Assembly: GCF_000787575.1 (NCBI RefSeq)
Contig: NW_012236532.1
Span: forward strand, 496,001 to 560,000
Reading direction: 5' to 3'
Source: Acytostelium subglobosum LB1
Taxonomy: Eukaryota; Evosea; Eumycetozoa; Acytosteliales; Acytosteliaceae
DNA length: 64,000 bases
The notes beneath the pieces were generated by a model. It was not told where the DNA came from. It was given only the letters and a program-made list of their open reading frames with translations, and ran no database searches. Made by a program: the position numbers and the translations under genes. Position 1 is the stretch's first letter; the number at the start of each line of letters is the position of its first letter. Of this stretch, positions 34,301-46,348 are shown piece by piece.

Positions 34301-34697
34301 ACATACTTACAGTATATGTAAATAATATATAATAAAGTGACAACCAATCAAACAGTAATACTTGGCTCAGAATGATGTAGTGTCACCCTACCTTAACATA
34401 AGTGGTGGCGAGTGTGGCAGTGGCCATCTTGTGTGAGTGAGACGACAACTCGTCTGATTGAATGGGGGCTGGGGTCTACAGGGGAGGAGGGAGGACGTTT
34501 ATTGTTGAGCTATTTCAAGACTACAATAGATGGCTACTACGATTGAGTATTATAATTATTATATAAGGTTATTGGATGGAGTGTCAACATTGGTCACCAA
34601 CCAATAATGGTGTTTGAGGGAGAGAGGGGAGAGGAGAGAAGAGAACGGGTGCGCGAAGTGTAGTCCACTAATGGATCATAAGACAGTCTACCACCGC

Positions 34698-35316
34698 TTA
34701 CCTTCTTGGAGGAGGTGGAGCGGCAACCTTGGCTGGGAGCTTGGGTGGTGGAGCAGAGCCAGGTGGAGGAGCGGCAACCTTGGCCGCGAGCTTGGGAGGT
34801 GGACCAGCTGGCTTTTTCTGTTCAAGTGTCAATGTTTGATTGATTGAGTTAGTGAATGAGTGAGAATGATGGGATGATTGACAAACTTACCATGCCTGGG
34901 AGGGCCATTGGTGGAGCTCCAGTTGAAGGAGGTGGAGCACCCATGCCTGGACGTGGACCGCCTGGAGGTGGGGCACCCATACCTGGACGGGGACCGCCGG
35001 GGGGTGGAGCACCCATGCCTGGACGAGGACCGCCTGGCATACCCATGGGAGCACCTCCTGGACGTGGGCCGCCTGGGGCAGCACCACCGCCGCCAGACTT
35101 GTCTGGCGCAAGAATTGGACTTGAACGATCATTGGTCTTTGCCTTCTTCAACTTTGCTCCCTTGTGGATTGAGCTCAGCAAGGCGTTTCTCTCGGATGTC
35201 TTGGGAGGTGGGGCGACTGGTGCTGGGGGAGGTGGTGGACCTGGAGGGGGTGGGGGACCTCCTGGGCCTCTAGCCATCAAACCTGGCGGTGCTGCTACTT
35301 TTCCTCTAGTTGCCAT
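34698..35316 (-). CDS. WIP/verprolin-like WH2 protein, Pro/Gly-rich
   Basis: Two exons (34891-35316 and 34698-34817; 73-bp intron) encode about 181 residues. The N-terminus has polyproline stretches (GGPPPPPGPPPPPAPVAPPP), profilin/SH3 ligands. A WH2-type actin-binding motif follows (RNALLSSIHKGAKLKKAKT), then three near-identical GGPRPGMGAPPP repeats, then PKLAAKVAAPPP repeats ending in PPPPRR and a TAA stop. WIP/verprolin proteins bind G-actin and WASP and promote Arp2/3-driven actin assembly. The terminal WASP-binding motif is not recognised. The last codons (AGG TAA) overlap a good GTAAGC donor, so an alternative splice to a downstream exon at about 34395-34480 is possible and would extend the protein by about 30 residues. 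Confidence 0.8.
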
Positions 35317-36073
35317 TATTATTGTTTACAAATTGATTGATTGGGGAATGAGTGAGAGAGTTGATGATGATGATGTGTTAAATATTATACAAGTTACACA
35401 AGGTAGATAAATAAATAAATAAATAATATACACAAGTAAGTAAGAGATGGGGATGTAGTAGTTGGGAAGTTGGAAGTTATGTATTTAATGTTAACAACAT
35501 TCAACTCGAGGTAGTGCTTTGACTGAATGAATTGGATTTGAGTGTTAATGAGGAGACTCTTCCAAAACTTACTTGATCAATATCTCTTTTGTGGAGTACT
35601 TTGGGCATTCTTGTCTACCTTTACCCCCTTGACAGCCATCCATCCAACCATCCAGCCTGGCACCAGAGTAGACCCACCCAACCACACACGTGATGGTTCG
35701 AGTAGGGCCACCCATCACATCTTATTAAATATTTAATTTCGATTTAAAGTGAGACCAATGGTAGGTCGATCCACCAACAACACCATTGGACACAGCAGCG
35801 TTATCATAAACTGTTTTGTGTGTGGTTGATGGTGGTGTTGGAAATTTGCGACTCTGATTGATGGACACATGATCCAAATCATTCAATCTCTCTTGAACGA
35901 TCGAATGAATGAAGATAGAGACACGTCAGTGTTGTTGTGTACATCTCTACATTTAATAACATATGCTGGTGAATGAATGAATGGTTGAGTGAAATGAATG
36001 ATGGATGAATGAGCGAACAACAACCACTCCTGGAGTGAGCGACGATGACGATGGTAGCCCTTGCTATAGGTCA
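35317..36073. other. Intergenic region
   Basis: AT-rich spacer between the WIP-like promoter and the 3' end of the E3 gene. It contains (TAAA)n at about 35407-35424 and short frames lacking coding signs. No gene is seen. Confidence 0.5.
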
Positions 36074-38856
36074 TCATTCCGCAGTCATTCGACAGATTGA
36101 ACATCCAAAGCAGTGTTCCTCTCCATTGGGCGGATGTTTCAAGTTGCAGGAGCACTTGGGCAGCTTGTCCACAGCCGTCCTCACCATCTCTGTCGATTTC
36201 TTATGGCAGTCATCGCAGAAGTGTGTCTTTCCCCAACAGAAGAACACTGACATATTGCAACAGAACTTGCATTTGTACTCACTGTTGTCAGTCAAGTTGA
36301 TTGATTCATTGTTAGTCAGTAAGCTTCATACTTTGATTGTGTTATTGTGTACATACACGTAGTCTTTTCCATGTTTGGCACAGTTGTCCTTTCCATCACA
36401 ACTGCATCCTCCACAGAGTAGCTCCTCTGCCTTGAAGTCTACGTTATTCTCTCCACATGCTTTCTCTCCTCCAAAGTATGGTTTCTAAGTTTGTGTGGTG
36501 TCCACAGGGACAAGGCATTAGGAAACTAATGATGATGTTGATTGAATGTGCATCCACTGACTTACCTTGCACTTATAGCATGGGAAGTATGAGAATCTGT
36601 CCATGACATATTGTTCCTCTTTCTTGTACCATCGACATTTGGGATCTTTCAGATCGACGTCCTTCTCTGGTCCAAACTGGGTCAGTCGTTGTAGTCCCTT
36701 AGTTTTGATCGTGTTGTACAGATCCAGGAGTGGATCCAGCTCAGCCTTCAGAGCGACATGCTTTGTAAGCTCCTGACAAAGAGCACACTTCATGAATCCA
36801 AATGATATCCTAGACGAGTTCCACTTGTTTACCAGCTTCTTCTGGCAGCACTCATAGTGGAACTAAATGATTGATTGATTGATTGATTGATTGATCGTGA
36901 TGGTTAGCGTGTTGACGTGTCAAAGTGGCACACAAGATTGACTTACAATGTGCCCACATTCAAGCTTTATACATGGTGCAGCGGCCAAGTCTTCAATCCA
37001 ACATATATTACAAAAGTCAGTTGATATCTAATTGTTGACGATTGATTGATTGGATTGATTGAATGAGTGTTAGTCATTGATTGGAACTATTCCAAACATG
37101 TTTGTTCTATCACCAGGTGGACAAGCGTGCGTGATCCATACCTGATGCGATTTCTGACATTCCTCTACCAGACATGGAAGACAGTTGGATTCATTGTCGA
37201 TACCATTGCAATGATGCCCGCATGGAAGTGTCTTCTTGCACGACTTTTGGAACTTGAGCGTGCATTCGTACAGAGAGCAGATCACACTGTTGTTTGATCC
37301 GCTGATGGTGTTTTGACAGAAGCGACAATGCTTGGACGTTGAGTACGTCTTGTACTGATCGCAAGTGAAGCCCAGGTGATAAGGTGTCAGCCTACAGTCT
37401 GCGCAGAACACAATCGAGCATGCAGGACACCTAAGCCTGCACTTATTCTTATGTTCGATCGCTTCCTTAGTCAATTCCTTTCCATTCTCATCCTGAGTGA
37501 TTGATTGAGAAAGTGAGTGAGCGAGGGAGTGCACTTGAAGCATCGTGGTGCTCAATGTATCAAGGGATACCTACAAACTCCTTGTTTGTGCCTTGCAGAC
37601 TGCGGTCATTGATCTTCTCAAAGAGGAGACTACATGATGGACACTTGCTGTAGTTCTGGTTCATGGTGACGACCTCCTCGAGTGAGGCAGAGTGATAGCG
37701 TGAGTACTCTTGCTCGTCCAGTACCTCTGTGATGTCTCCATGTGACAATGTGAGACTACACTTCTGGCATGTAATCCTTGACACCTCCTTCTTGTCCACC
37801 CAGCACATGACGTGTAGCTTCAGACACGGCCTACAATATACATGACCACATGCCTTAATAATGGTATGATGATGGTTAGTTGGCTGAGCTCACTAACTCA
37901 ATCAACTGGCTCATTCCACGTTAACTTACATCGAGAAATACAACATTCTCATGCTCCGCCTGGATGTTGTTACAGCAGATGCAGTTGAGAACAAAGTCAG
38001 GCTGCTTGTCATGCATCTCTTGTTCATGAGAGAGTCGCTCTTGTTCGAGCATCTCCAGTACCAGTCGCTTGTTCTCCTCTTCCTCTTGGGCCAACTTCTC
38101 TTTCCTCTCGTCCTCTTGCAGTTGCTTTGCCAACATCAGTGATTTATATTCATCGTCCAACTCTCCATTGCTCATCAGTACAAAGCTTGTTGGTCTACTT
38201 GATCCATCATCTGAAACATATACATCTGTGTATCCAATATTATCTCTGTCTCCATTATCATTGTTGTTATTGTTGTTATTGAGGTTGTTGTTATGGTGAT
38301 GATCATCTTCATAGTCATCTTCGTCTGAGGTGTCTACATTGTGTGCATTTCCAATCACATTGCCAAAGAGATATGAGTTGAGCAATCCAACAAATGAGTT
38401 ATTATTATTGTTGTTGTTGTTATTGCTCGTTGATGTTGTTGAAGTTGTTGATGTCATTGGTGTCTTTGGTGTCTTTGGTGTACTTGGTGTTGATGTTGTA
38501 GTTGTTGTCGTTGTTGTTGTGGTTGTTGGAGGTAGAGGTGTAGGTGTGGCGGTAGAGGTAGTAGTGGTCGATGTTGTTGGTGTCATTGGATGGTCATTAT
38601 ATTTGTCGATGTTATAGTGATCATGGTCTACATTATAGTCGCCCTCATCATCATAGTCCGATGCATCGACGTCAATCATTGGCTGATCAACATCTATCAC
38701 ATTGTTATGATGTTGACCTTCCTCCTCTTGAAACTTCAATGCCTGCTGATGATCACTCTCCTCCAAACAATGATTATAATGATCTTGAAACATCGTTGCA
38801 TGAATAGATCTTGAGCACATTGGACATTGTATTGAGTAATCTGTTTCAGTGTCCAT
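36074..38856 (-). CDS. Large E3 ligase: UBZ-like finger + RING1-IBR + MYCBP2-type RING-Cys-relay module
   Basis: A multi-exon gene of roughly 800 residues. Near the N-terminus is a Cys2-His-Cys finger, CPMCSRSIHATMF to HYNHCLE, resembling UBZ4-type ubiquitin-binding fingers. A long acidic/Thr/Asn low-complexity region follows, then a charged helix (LMLAKQLQEDERKEKLAQ) like UIM/MIU helices. Next is a RING1 (CICC, CGHVYCRPCL) and an IBR (KCPSC, LRCPAC, CADCR), then a Cys-rich linker. The C-terminal third closely matches MYCBP2: a RING (FCNICWIEDLAAAPCI, CGHIFHYECC), WYKKEEQYVMDRFSYFPCYK, the mediator-loop Cys in GGEKAC (codon 36455-36457), an AEELLCGGC segment, and FFCWGKTHFCDDCH with the second relay Cys (codon 36236-36238). 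The tail is HPPNGEEHCFGCSICR. I infer a threonine/serine-directed relay E3. The start may instead be the Met at 38913, which would add a 15-17-residue Lys tract. Confidence 0.85.
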
Positions 38857-38877
38857 CTTCCTCTTCTTCTTCTTCTT

Positions 38878-38908
<31 letters not shown>
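38857..38908. repeat. (CTT)n microsatellite at the E3 gene start
   Basis: About 16 CTT/AAG units directly upstream of the preferred start. In frame they encode poly-Lys if the upstream Met at 38913 is used. Confidence 0.9.
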
Positions 38909-38913
38909 TACAC

Positions 38914-40605
38914 AGGCTATATACACTATACTATATATATTCTATATTTATTAATATAACTATATATATATATATTACTATTACATTACAACTAAACAAA
39001 CAAATAAAAGATAAATGAAGGGGTCGGATTCACCACATCCCCCACTCCACTACTTCCAAAAAGTTAAGATTAAAGTTGATATCATTGATGACTTGGCAGG
39101 GCAAGATTAGATAGGAATGGTAATTTGGTAAGATATACTTATTGTTTTTTTATTCTTTCAATCATATGTAATCGAAAGGAGGAGAATAAGAGAAGCCATG
39201 ATCTATTGATCGGCCTCCATGGTGACCATCCACCCACTCAAGATTGTGGAATGTAGATGTTCATTCATTCACATCATTCATTTAGAGAGGGTGATGGAAC
39301 ATCATTCATCTACTTACTTATTCCCGTTCGAACTCACCACCCTTACTTACTTACTTAACCTAACACACACACATTGAACTGACAAGGTGTCACTCATTTA
39401 AATCCAATCTCACTGTCAATCAGATTAAGTATGGTTAAATAAGTGGCGCATTAATGTCACCATTATCCATCGAGTGCCCAGAGTAGATAAACATCTTAAT
39501 TCATTCATTCATTCATTCATTATTATTATTCTGTCTTTCTTTCATTATTAATTATACTCACTCTGGTAAGTAATACTACCATACAACCAATTCAAACAAT
39601 GTGATTGTTATTTTGAATATTACAGATAATAGTCAATGGAATATTCATTCAACCGACAATCCTTAAATTACAAACGATTATTATTTGAACCAATCAATTG
39701 TTGACTCATTACCACGTACATTATCACTCGAGTGACTTCGGAAACAGAGGGTACCCTCCATTCTCCATTCATTGTATTTGACAACCACATCACCATTGTT
39801 CCATTCATGGTTTATTAACCCCAATGTCGGGGTCTTTGTCGATTAAGGGTATCTCTATTCTATGATCATCGCCCAATTTGTCGAACATGTTTCGATTATT
39901 ATTTGTTTATTTGTTTGTTCAATCTTGTGAGTGTGAGTGTGAGTGTTTGAAGGTCCCAATGTGGTAAACCCCAATGGACCAATGACCTTTGCCATCAGTA
40001 ACACATACCCTACCACATCATAACAACATACATACCGTCAAGATGGACCACCACTTTAGTGTGTGTGTGTGTGTGTGTGTTGAACTACCTAAGTAGGTGG
40101 TTGTGGTTGTGGCAGTGGCAGTATGTGGTGTGTTGTTGGTAGGGTGACTGTTTGTTCAGGTCTCAGCTCAGCTCACTCATCTCCAACAACATCTTCAACA
40201 TCATCATCATCATTGTCTAATGATGGCAGAGCATGAGCTGAGCGTTTCATCTCGTTCAGTTCAATGTCTTGTGTTGTTCAAGCATTGCACTAATGAGTGC
40301 TCGTTATTAACTCAATTATAATCAATCACAGACACATATACATACACACACATAGCCACATCCGCTTATCCATCCAATCAATCAATCCAAGCAAGCAAGC
40401 TAGCAAGCTACCAACATTACTTTACTGTTCTGGACGCAGTCAGTTTAGTCAGTCAGTCAGTCAGTCAGTTCAAGATCAGCTCAGATAACCTCTCTCTATT
40501 TGTCGAACGAACGACATTCCCCTGCTGCCCTGAATACTCAACGAGTCAACTCCATCGACTTCATCAACGACAACGACAACAAAAACTACAACAACAACAA
40601 CAACA
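38914..40605. promoter_or_regulatory. 1.7-kb divergent intergenic region, E3 ligase / NPC1
   Basis: No supported gene. It includes a (GT)n run at about 40060-40080, (CAGT)n at about 40437-40470, ATTC repeats at about 39501-39523, and a small hairpin CCCCAATGTCGGGG at about 39819-39834. The NPC1 start at 40606 is preceded by an ACAACAACAACAACA leader. This is probably 5' regulatory and untranslated sequence for both genes. Confidence 0.5.
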
Positions 40606-43600
40606 ATGCGATCATTCAATATACTGTTACTTGCACTGCTCTCAATATTGGTATTGTTGCCAGGCTCTCAATTGAGTTTGGCATCATTCCATGCATACAA
40701 CGTAACAACCGGTTGCTCAATGAATGGACTGAATTCCAGTTATATCGTCCCTCAGAACTTCACGCCAGTACGTCCAAGCCCGCCCCTAATGACCGGAACC
40801 TGCCAACTCAATCATCCCGAGTACGACACACTGGCCTGCTGCACATATGAACAATCCGTCGTGCTCAAGAACAACATGGCCATTGGCGCAACGATCTTTG
40901 GTCGCTGTCCAGCATGTCTCTACAACATCTGGGACCTGTGGTGCGCGTCCTCGTGCAGCCCCTACCAGTCCACATTCATGGTGCCGCGCAACATCTCGCA
41001 CCCCAACTCCACCGAGCCCAAGATCGAATCGGTCTACTTCTACCTCGATCCCGTCTACGCACAAGGTCTCTACAACAGTTGTCGCGACGTCGACTCCAAT
41101 GGGGCTGGTCCAATCGGCCAGTTCTACACAGACTATGTCGCCTTCTTCAATGGAATCTTTGGTGCCAATCCAGCCTTCAAGATATACTTCATGTTCGACG
41201 CTGACATTGGCTACACCAACACCATCGAACCTTGTGCTGCCTCCTGTTCATGTGACAGCTGTCGTGACAGCTGTGTCGAGAACAACTTCAATGGACTCAA
41301 GTTCAACTACACCTTACCATCGACCGAGTTGTTTAACATGGAGTATGTATCCAATCACCAACTCTAGGACTCGCCCTCGCCATTATACTGACACACTTAT
41401 CCAACAGGATACCTTTCCTCTCAATTTGGTTCATCTACTCTTACGTTGCATTCATTATGACTGTATGCTTCGTCCTTTCGATCTACACTTTGGTCGGCTA
41501 CTTCAAGCTCACTCAGAGAATGCTTTGGATGAATCTAGTGTATGTGATGATTGTTTTGTACATCTCTGCTCTGATCTTCCCCTTCGCCGCCGGCGTCGAT
41601 CCCGAGTCCAGCAGCAAGTGCACATACAAGATGCCCTATGGACACAATTGGAATTGTGTTCTGGCTATATTCGTCGCGATCTACACTCCTCTGATCTGCA
41701 TTCTCTTTGCTGTGATGGCCTTGGTTCTATACTTTGGCCGCGACCGCCTCGCCCCACCCCAACAATACATGGAGGAGGAGATGCCCATCCGTGCCGGCTC
41801 CATCCAATACAATGACAGCGATCACTACAACAACATGTCCGATGACATTGGCATCACCGACCCCTCGTTGGTCCAGCGAGCATTCTTTGTCTATGGCAAG
41901 TTCATCACTCGTTTCCCCAAGTTGGTTATCTTGGTCTGCATCCTCTTTGCCGCCATCTGTGCTGTTGGCATCCTCCGTTTGGACATTGAGCAGGATCCAG
42001 TCAAGCTATGGGCCTCACCAGACAGCCGTGCAGTCAAGGAGAAGGCCTACTTTGATAGCAACTTTGGACCATTCTATCGTACCGAACAACTGATCATCAC
42101 TCTTCGCAATGATTCCTATGGTCAGGTGATGAGCCAGGATTCACTGGTGGCACTGATCAACCTGGAGTTGGATCTCATGAGCCTAACCACAACATACAAT
42201 GGCCAGCCTCTCGCACTCTCCGACCTTTGTTTCCAGCCCACTCACAAGGGCTGTCTCGTCGAGTCCGTCACCAGCTTATGGCAAAGAAACATCGCAAAGT
42301 TGGAAAGCCAGGACGTTTATGATTACTACCAATACTGTCTGGGCAATCTGTTTGGCCCCGACTGTATGGACCTCATTGGCACGCCAGTCAACCCATCCGT
42401 CGTGCTCGGTGGCTGGAGCAACCACAGCTCATTCAACGCCACGGCCTTTGTCACCACATTCCTTCTCAACAACAAACCCGCCAACCTATCAGCCAACGAG
42501 GCGTGGGAGGCTGTCTGGCTCAACACTGTCAAGAGCTACAACGATAACGACACGTATCCATTCCGCATCGCCTACTCGTCTGAGCGCTCTGTCCAGGACG
42601 AGCTTGCCCGCGAGGGTGAGGCCGACATCCCAACCATCTTGATCTCCTACTCGGTGATGTTCCTCTACGTCTCTCTCGCTCTTGGAAAGTACTACCCGCT
42701 TCCCAGCAGATGGCTATCACTTGTTGTCAACTCTCGCTTCACTCTTGGTCTGTGTGGCATCATCATTGTCGCCCTCTCCATCCTCATCTCTGTGGGCATC
42801 TGCAGCATACTTGGTATCAAGGCCACGATGATCATCTCTGAGGTGATACCATTCCTTGTGCTGGCCATTGGTGTGGACAACATCTTCATTCTCGTCAACA
42901 CATTTGAGTCTCTACACGTCTCCAAGTACGATTCACAAGCCAGGATAATTGTTCGCCCTTCACCAGAGCAGACACTTGCCCGCGCCCTCGCCAAGGTCGG
43001 TCCATCAATGGCCCTGGCCTCCCTCTCAGAGTCATTGGCATTCTTGTTGGGCACGCTCACAAAGATGCCCGCCGTCGTCGCATTCTCCTTCTACGCCTCG
43101 GTCGCAATCTTCTTTGATTTCCTCCTGCAGATCAGTGCCTTTGCCGTTCTCCTGGTTATTGACACTAAGCGCAGCGAGTCAAGACGCATAGATTGCCTCC
43201 CATGCATCCCGTTGGACGATGGCGAGAACTCTGACGACGATGAGCCCGAGAAACAGCCACTCATCGACGGCCAACCCGACGTCTTTAGCGATGTCACATA
43301 CAAGAAGAAGGACGGATTGCTCAAGTTCCTCTTTAAGGAGTACTATGCACCATTCCTCGTACACCCCGTCGTAAAGGTAGTGGTCATCTTCTTCTTTGTA
43401 GGTCTGACACTGTTCAGCATCTCCAACACATTCAAACTCGAACTTGGTCTCGACCAGAGCGTGGCATTGCCCAAAGACAGCTACCTTCAGGACTACTTTG
43501 CGGAGCTGGCCGAGCGTCTCGAGGTGGGCCCACCATTCTACATCGTGATCCAGGGCAACTATGACTACAGCAACATCACCGACCAGAACTACCTCTGTGC

Positions 43601-44780
43601 CGAGGGTGGCTGCAACTCCAACTCAATCATCAACACGTTCAATCAGGCACCCTACGTCTTCTCTGGCATTGCCTCATGGCTGGACGACTACATCTCATGG
43701 TCACAGAACCCTAGTTGCTGCCAGATGTACCCGGACGGAAGCTACTGCACTGACCCCACCAACATCACATGTGTATCATGCTCCAATGGACAAACAGGTC
43801 GCCCCAACCCAGAAACCTTTGTCAGTTTCCTTCCAATCTTCTTGAACTTTGTCAACACTGCACAATGTCCAGTTGCCGGTCTTGCCTACCAAAGTGACAC
43901 CAACCTCCAATCAGGCCAGATTGTCGCCTCCCGCTTCGACGGCTATCACACCACTCTAAGGACCCAGACAGACTTTATCAATGTAAGTTCAATCAATGTT
44001 CTGTGATTGATTGATAGATTGGTCGCCCACATACTAACTCATCATCAATCACTAGGCCCTCAAGTCAGCATACTGGGTAGCGGATCACTCTGACCTCAAT
44101 GTGTTTGTTTACTCAGTGTTCTATGTCTACTTTGAGCAATACCTTAACATTGTGTCGATCGCTATCATGGACATTCTGTTGGCACTTGGAGGTGTATTGG
44201 TCGTTTGCCTACTCTTGTTGGCAAATCCAATCGTATCATTGATTGTGGTACTCTGTGTAGGTCTGGTATCAATCGACCTGCTTGGTATAATGGCACTGTG
44301 GAATGTCAACCTTAATGCCGTGTCCGTTGTCAATGTCGTCATGGCCATTGGTATCTCGATCGAGTTCTGTGTACACATTGCTCACACCTTTATCCGTGCG
44401 CCCAAACTTCTATCACGCGATGAAAAGGCCAAGTTTGCCATCTCCGAAGTTGGTGCATCCATTGTCAGTGGTATCTTCATTACCAAGTTGCTTGGAGTTG
44501 TCGTTCTTGGATTCTCAAAGTATGTAACATCTTCACTCATTCAATCAATCATTCAATCAATAGGACTGACCAACTCTATCCAATCATTACCATATCCAGC
44601 TCCGAGATATTCCAGGTGTACTACTTCCGCATGTACATCTCTATTGTTATTCTTGGTGGACTACATGGATTGGTACTTCTACCAGTATTACTCAGTCTTT
44701 TTGGTACAGACATGTTGAGCTTCTCCTCATGCTTCAAGTCCAAGAAACAACCACAAATTGATCCAATACCAATTATTTAA
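40606..44780 (+). CDS. NPC1-like intracellular sterol transporter
   Basis: Four exons (40606-41342, 41408-43982, 44056-44519, 44600-44780) encode about 1318 residues. The signal peptide is at residues 1-27. The Cys-rich N-terminal sterol-binding domain includes CCTYEQ, CPACLYNIWDLWCASSCSP and CSCDSCRDSC. The luminal loops and helices follow, with the sterol-sensing domain (LVVNSRFTLGLCGIIIVALS, then SEVIPFLVLAIGVDNIFILV) and the resistance-nodulation-division-like GPSMALASLSESLAFLLGTL. The last helices follow from DILLALGGVLVV to LHGLVLLPVLLSLFG. NPC1 accepts cholesterol from NPC2 in the late endosome/lysosome and exports it. The short cytosolic tail (KSKKQPQIDPIPII) ends in a hydrophobic pair that could serve as a sorting signal, though it is not a classic LLNF dileucine. 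Confidence 0.96.
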
Positions 44781-46348
44781 TCGATCAATCCCAACAACAA
44801 ACTATTAAATATAATAATATTGAGATCATAGTAAGTTGATTGATTGATTGATTAGTCACTGACCCATGCATGGTTACTGCGACTGTACCCGTCGAGGACA
44901 GTCAACGCGTTGACCCTACACGAACCAAGTGATGGAGTATCCCCTGAAATGTCGACAACAATTGATTTATTGGGCGATGTATACAGATTGACTTCCCGAA
45001 ATTGTCGACAACATCTGAAATGTCCCTGGTATTTACGAATGGGCAACGTTGTCTACCTCAACACCAACATCATCTTTGGGCACTATTGTGCCCCTTCACA
45101 ATACCAAAGGGTTCTATATATCAACACTACTGATGCAAGGCCTTATTATGGAGGTGAGACAATTCCGGTATCAAGTTGTATTTTCAAATAACATAATTAT
45201 GTTATGTATCCTCTTTCTCCTCATTCCATTTGGGATTGTGGTTGATGGGTATAGGGTAGGGTAAGGGTCATTGAATTGGTAAACTTGTTGATCTTGAAAG
45301 TATTCCAAATGGATGGAGTACATCACAGTCACCCGACCGACAAGACACACCTTTATGGTATCTAGCCTGACTGACCCCATATTTAGAGTTGAGTTGATGA
45401 ACACATTTATTTGATTGATCCAACGGCATCAATAAGTCTCACATACTCAAGTAATCGAAACATGACGATACCGTGCTCCTAGATGGAGGACCAAGATAAA
45501 AATAAACACACAAAGATAATAACCTAAATTAGGCGTTTACTATCACCTTGTGCCCAATCAACTCACAACAAACAAACACTAGGTCATGCAACCTTTTGCA
45601 AAAAACCCACTTGCTTCCACCCATCCACATCTCCAACACAACATAAAGGTGCAAATGGGCAACAATGTGTCGTCCAATCTCAAATCATCTAATTTTGCTC
45701 TTGATTGAAACACCCCCAATCACCACCATCGTGACGTCTCTCTGATCGAGCGTTATGCCCTAGGCTACAGGCGCTGTCACCTACCCCTGAGGGAATCCCT
45801 CAACGCATATGGCTAGATAGCATTAGATCCAACTAGATTTGGACACTTCTTGAATGCCCCGCCCATGATGGCATCAAGTCAATCACGTACATGTCTGGAT
45901 TTACAATCTTAATAATGTTGGTGGTCCTGTGAGTGGGAGTACACCATCAACCAACAAAGGAAGCAACGAACTCTACACACTGGGGTGTGTGAGTTAGTAT
46001 GAGTATATATTGGTTGCGTGCCGTGTTGGTGATGTTGTTGTTGCAATATGCCCCAACATCTACTGAACCTCTTCCCCGACAATCAGTCAGTCAGTCAGTC
46101 GTCTGCCATTCCATCTACAACAACCAGAGATAGGATAGCAATCTATACCATTCCATTCTATCATTCATTCCCCACATCACGTCACATGTCCAGCCCCCAC
46201 CAGTCTGTCCTTCGTCCAATTGTATCAATCTATTATAAATAGTAGTAGACCGTCCTCATTCTTCATTTATCCAATCATTCATCATTCAATCAATCATATT
46301 ATATAACTTCAACCACACACGCTCACCCTCTCTGACACCTCATCAATC
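44781..46348. other. 1.57-kb intergenic region between NPC1 and the RRM gene
   Basis: Mostly non-coding. From about 44852 to 45190 both strands hold frames of 64-93 codons with relatively balanced base use, but without domain, signal or splice support. Within it an imperfect direct repeat (GAAATGTCGACAACA at about 44946 and GAAATTGTCGACAACA at about 44998) is present. A small palindrome GAGGGAATCCCTC lies near 45788-45800. (CAGT)n is at about 46085-46100, close to the promoter of the next gene. Confidence 0.45.

Noticed and set aside
34856-35410. 184-codon Pro/Gly-rich plus-strand frame opposite the WIP-like gene
   Set aside because: Pro/Gly codons (CCN/GGN) mirror each other on opposite strands; the minus strand carries the WH2 motif and splice sites.
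39310-39330. CCGTTCGAACTC, a second T-loop-like sequence
   Set aside because: No cloverleaf can be formed with the flanking sequence.
40847-41815. 322-codon plus-strand frame overlapping NPC1
   Set aside because: It is a shifted frame of the NPC1 N-terminal and first membrane region, Thr/Ser/Pro-rich without domain content.
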